Assembly: GCA_947178465.1 (NCBI GenBank)
Contig: CAMWYL010000171.1
Span: forward strand, 1-6,990
DNA: 6,990 bases
From: an uncultured Lachnospiraceae bacterium
Lineage (GTDB): Bacteria > Bacillota > Clostridia > Lachnospirales > Lachnospiraceae
Direction: 5' to 3'
Under the pieces are notes generated by a model. It was not told the origin of the DNA. It did not search any database and worked only from the letters and a program-made list of their open reading frames with translations. Made by a program: the position numbers and the translations under genes. This document shows, piece after piece, positions 5,654 to 6,990 of the stretch. The stretch's first letter is position 1. Each line of letters starts with the position of its first letter.

Positions 5654-6990
5654 ATGGATTATAACGAAGCGTTGTTTGCGCAATACACGCCCTATCTGCA
5701 ATGGCTTTCGGAGCAGAAACAACAGGATAGTGATACGGAATTGGGGGAGCAGATCTGCATACTTCCCTTTTCCTCGTGTATGGAACAGGCCGGTATGGTT
5801 GCGGATATCAAACAGGTAGAATCGGATAAAATTTATATATTTATAAAGAGGGACGGCAGAATGGAGGCGCATGCGCCGGCAGAAATCGTGCAGACCTTTG
5901 CACTGCATCCGAACGCGGCGCTGGTCTATGCGGATGAGGATTATTTCGGCACGCTGCGGGAGCTGTACGGGATTGAGGAGGAGCGGTTTGCCGTGCCGAT
6001 TTTGGAACGTTATCGGGATGCAGGAACAGGACTCTACAGAGGAGCGCCATGGTTTAAGCCGGATTTTTCTCCGGATACACTGCGTTCCTTTTTCTATATC
6101 GGCGGGATATTTGCTCTCAAGGGTGCCGTTTTGCGGTGCGTATGGAATTCAGGGAAAAGTCTGTATGAGCTGGTGGCTGCGGTATCGGAGCTGTCGGGGC
6201 TTGGCCGTAAAAAAGAAATCATCCATTTGCCGAAGGTGCTTTATACGAATCTGCGGCTGTCCGACAGGGAGGAACTTGCGGGAGCCGGAGCGCTGCCTGA
6301 AGAGTCGCAGCCGCTTAAGAAACAGCCCTTGGTATCTGTTATCATACCTAGCAAAAATCACAGTGATATTCTGGGGCGGTGCCTCCGGACGCTCACGGCC
6401 CGTACGGAGGCGGTTTTGTATGAGCTGATTATTGTCGATAACGGCAGTGACGCTTCGGAAAAAGCGCGGCTGGAGCAGCTTTTTGCCTCCCTTCGCGAGA
6501 GCAGGCCGGGGCTGCGCCTGACCTGGTTGTATGAGGAAAGCTCCTTTAATTTTTCCAAGATGTGCAATCAGGGTGCCCGGGCGGCAAGCGGAGCGTATCT
6601 GATGTTTTTGAATGACGATATAGAGGTCGTCAGACCCGACTGGATGCAGAACATGCTGCAATCGGCGAGACAGCGGCATGTGGGGGCGGTCGGTGCAAAG
6701 CTCTGGTATCCGGACACGGATGCGGGACAGACGCAGTACCACACGATACAGCATGCGGGCATTACCAATATGGGCATTGGTCCGGCGCATAAGCTGGGCG
6801 GCATGGAGGACAAGGGAAATCTGTATCACGGGCATAATATCGTCACCTACAACATGCTTGCGGTAACGGCGGCGTGTCTGCTGGTTGCGCGGGACAAATT
6901 TGAGCTTGCGGGCGGTTTTGACGAGGAGCTTGCGGTCGCATACAATGATGTGTCTTTTTGCTTTCGGTTGTGTGAGAACGGTTTCTTCAA
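5654..6990 (+). CDS. GT2 glycosyltransferase, paralogue of the preceding gene (3' end outside window)
   Basis: The frame stays open from the ATG at 5654 to the window edge, giving 445 complete codons. The missing part should hold the end of the catalytic domain and perhaps a C-terminal beta domain. It repeats the layout of the upstream gene. A degenerate first GT-A half has LVYADED (90-96) and KPDFSPDTLRSFFYIGGIFA (135-154), with KRDG (65-68) where a DxD-like motif would be expected. A full GT2 domain follows: LVSVIIPSKN (226-235), IIVDNGS (259-265), SFNFSKMCNQG (297-307), LNDDIEV (319-325), RHVGAVGAKLWYP (341-353) and VAYNDVSFCFRL (428-439). It differs from its neighbour by an insertion near 354-364 and by Ser434 where the neighbour has Asp in NDVD. 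It probably adds a different sugar or linkage to the same glycan. The product should be cytoplasmic; no membrane segment is visible in the part present. Donor and acceptor are unknown. Confidence 0.92.
   Translation, partial: MDYNEALFAQYTPYLQWLSEQKQQDSDTELGEQICILPFSSCMEQAGMVADIKQVESDKIYIFIKRDGRMEAHAPAEIVQTFALHPNAALVYADEDYFGTLRELYGIEEERFAVPILERYRDAGTGLYRGAPWFKPDFSPDTLRSFFYIGGIFALKGAVLRCVWNSGKSLYELVAAVSELSGLGRKKEIIHLPKVLYTNLRLSDREELAGAGALPEESQPLKKQPLVSVIIPSKNHSDILGRCLRTLTARTEAVLYELIIVDNGSDASEKARLEQLFASLRESRPGLRLTWLYEESSFNFSKMCNQGARAASGAYLMFLNDDIEVVRPDWMQNMLQSARQRHVGAVGAKLWYPDTDAGQTQYHTIQHAGITNMGIGPAHKLGGMEDKGNLYHGHNIVTYNMLAVTAACLLVARDKFELAGGFDEELAVAYNDVSFCFRLCENGFF

Noticed and set aside
5871..6428. 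Plus-strand open frame of 185 codons and a minus-strand frame at 6149-6835
   Set aside because: Both overlap the second glycosyltransferase, whose frame is continuous from 5654 to the window end with motifs throughout.
1..6990. tRNA, rRNA, CRISPR array, riboswitch or insertion sequence
   Set aside because: Nearly the whole window is coding, and I saw no direct repeats, terminal inverted repeats, transposase motifs or structured RNA pattern.

Overview
The window looks like part of a surface-polysaccharide biosynthesis and export cluster from a Bacillota (Firmicutes) genome, most likely a Lachnospiraceae-type clostridium. That assignment is inferred from the style of the proteins (an ATPase with a Wzt-type tail, a large methyltransferase fusion, split GT2 glycosyltransferases) and from purine-rich ribosome binding sites. 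No taxonomic marker gene is present. All four genes lie on the + strand and are packed head to tail: an 8-base overlap, then gaps of about 22 and 25 bases. I see no internal promoter or terminator, so they look like the middle of one long operon whose promoter and end lie outside the window.

Layout: (1) 131-1459, ATP-binding subunit of a Wzm/Wzt (TagGH-like) polysaccharide ABC exporter with a C-terminal Wzt_C-like carbohydrate-recognition domain. (2) 1452-3530, a multidomain protein with an N-terminal class I SAM methyltransferase, a central kinase/phosphotransferase-like domain and a C-terminal beta-rich domain. (3) 3553-5628, a GT2 glycosyltransferase with a degenerate first GT-A half, a complete second GT-A domain and a C-terminal beta-sandwich. 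(4) 5654 to beyond 6990, a tandem paralogue of gene 3, cut by the window edge. Bases 1-130 hold no convincing gene.

How they may work together: the glycosyltransferases would extend a lipid-linked glycan on the cytoplasmic face. The methyltransferase/kinase-like protein could modify its non-reducing end. The ATPase, through its C-terminal domain, could recognise the finished chain and drive export through a permease encoded outside the window. This mirrors the E. coli O9a/O8 arrangement, in which a WbdD-type kinase/methyltransferase cap is read by the Wzt C-terminal domain. The parallel is an inference from domain order and gene adjacency. If right, it would be a cap-and-export system in a Gram-positive-type organism, with a beta domain where WbdD has its coiled-coil ruler. 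The other notable feature is the pair of tandem glycosyltransferases whose first GT-A domain has lost its nucleotide-binding start and its DxD-type motif.
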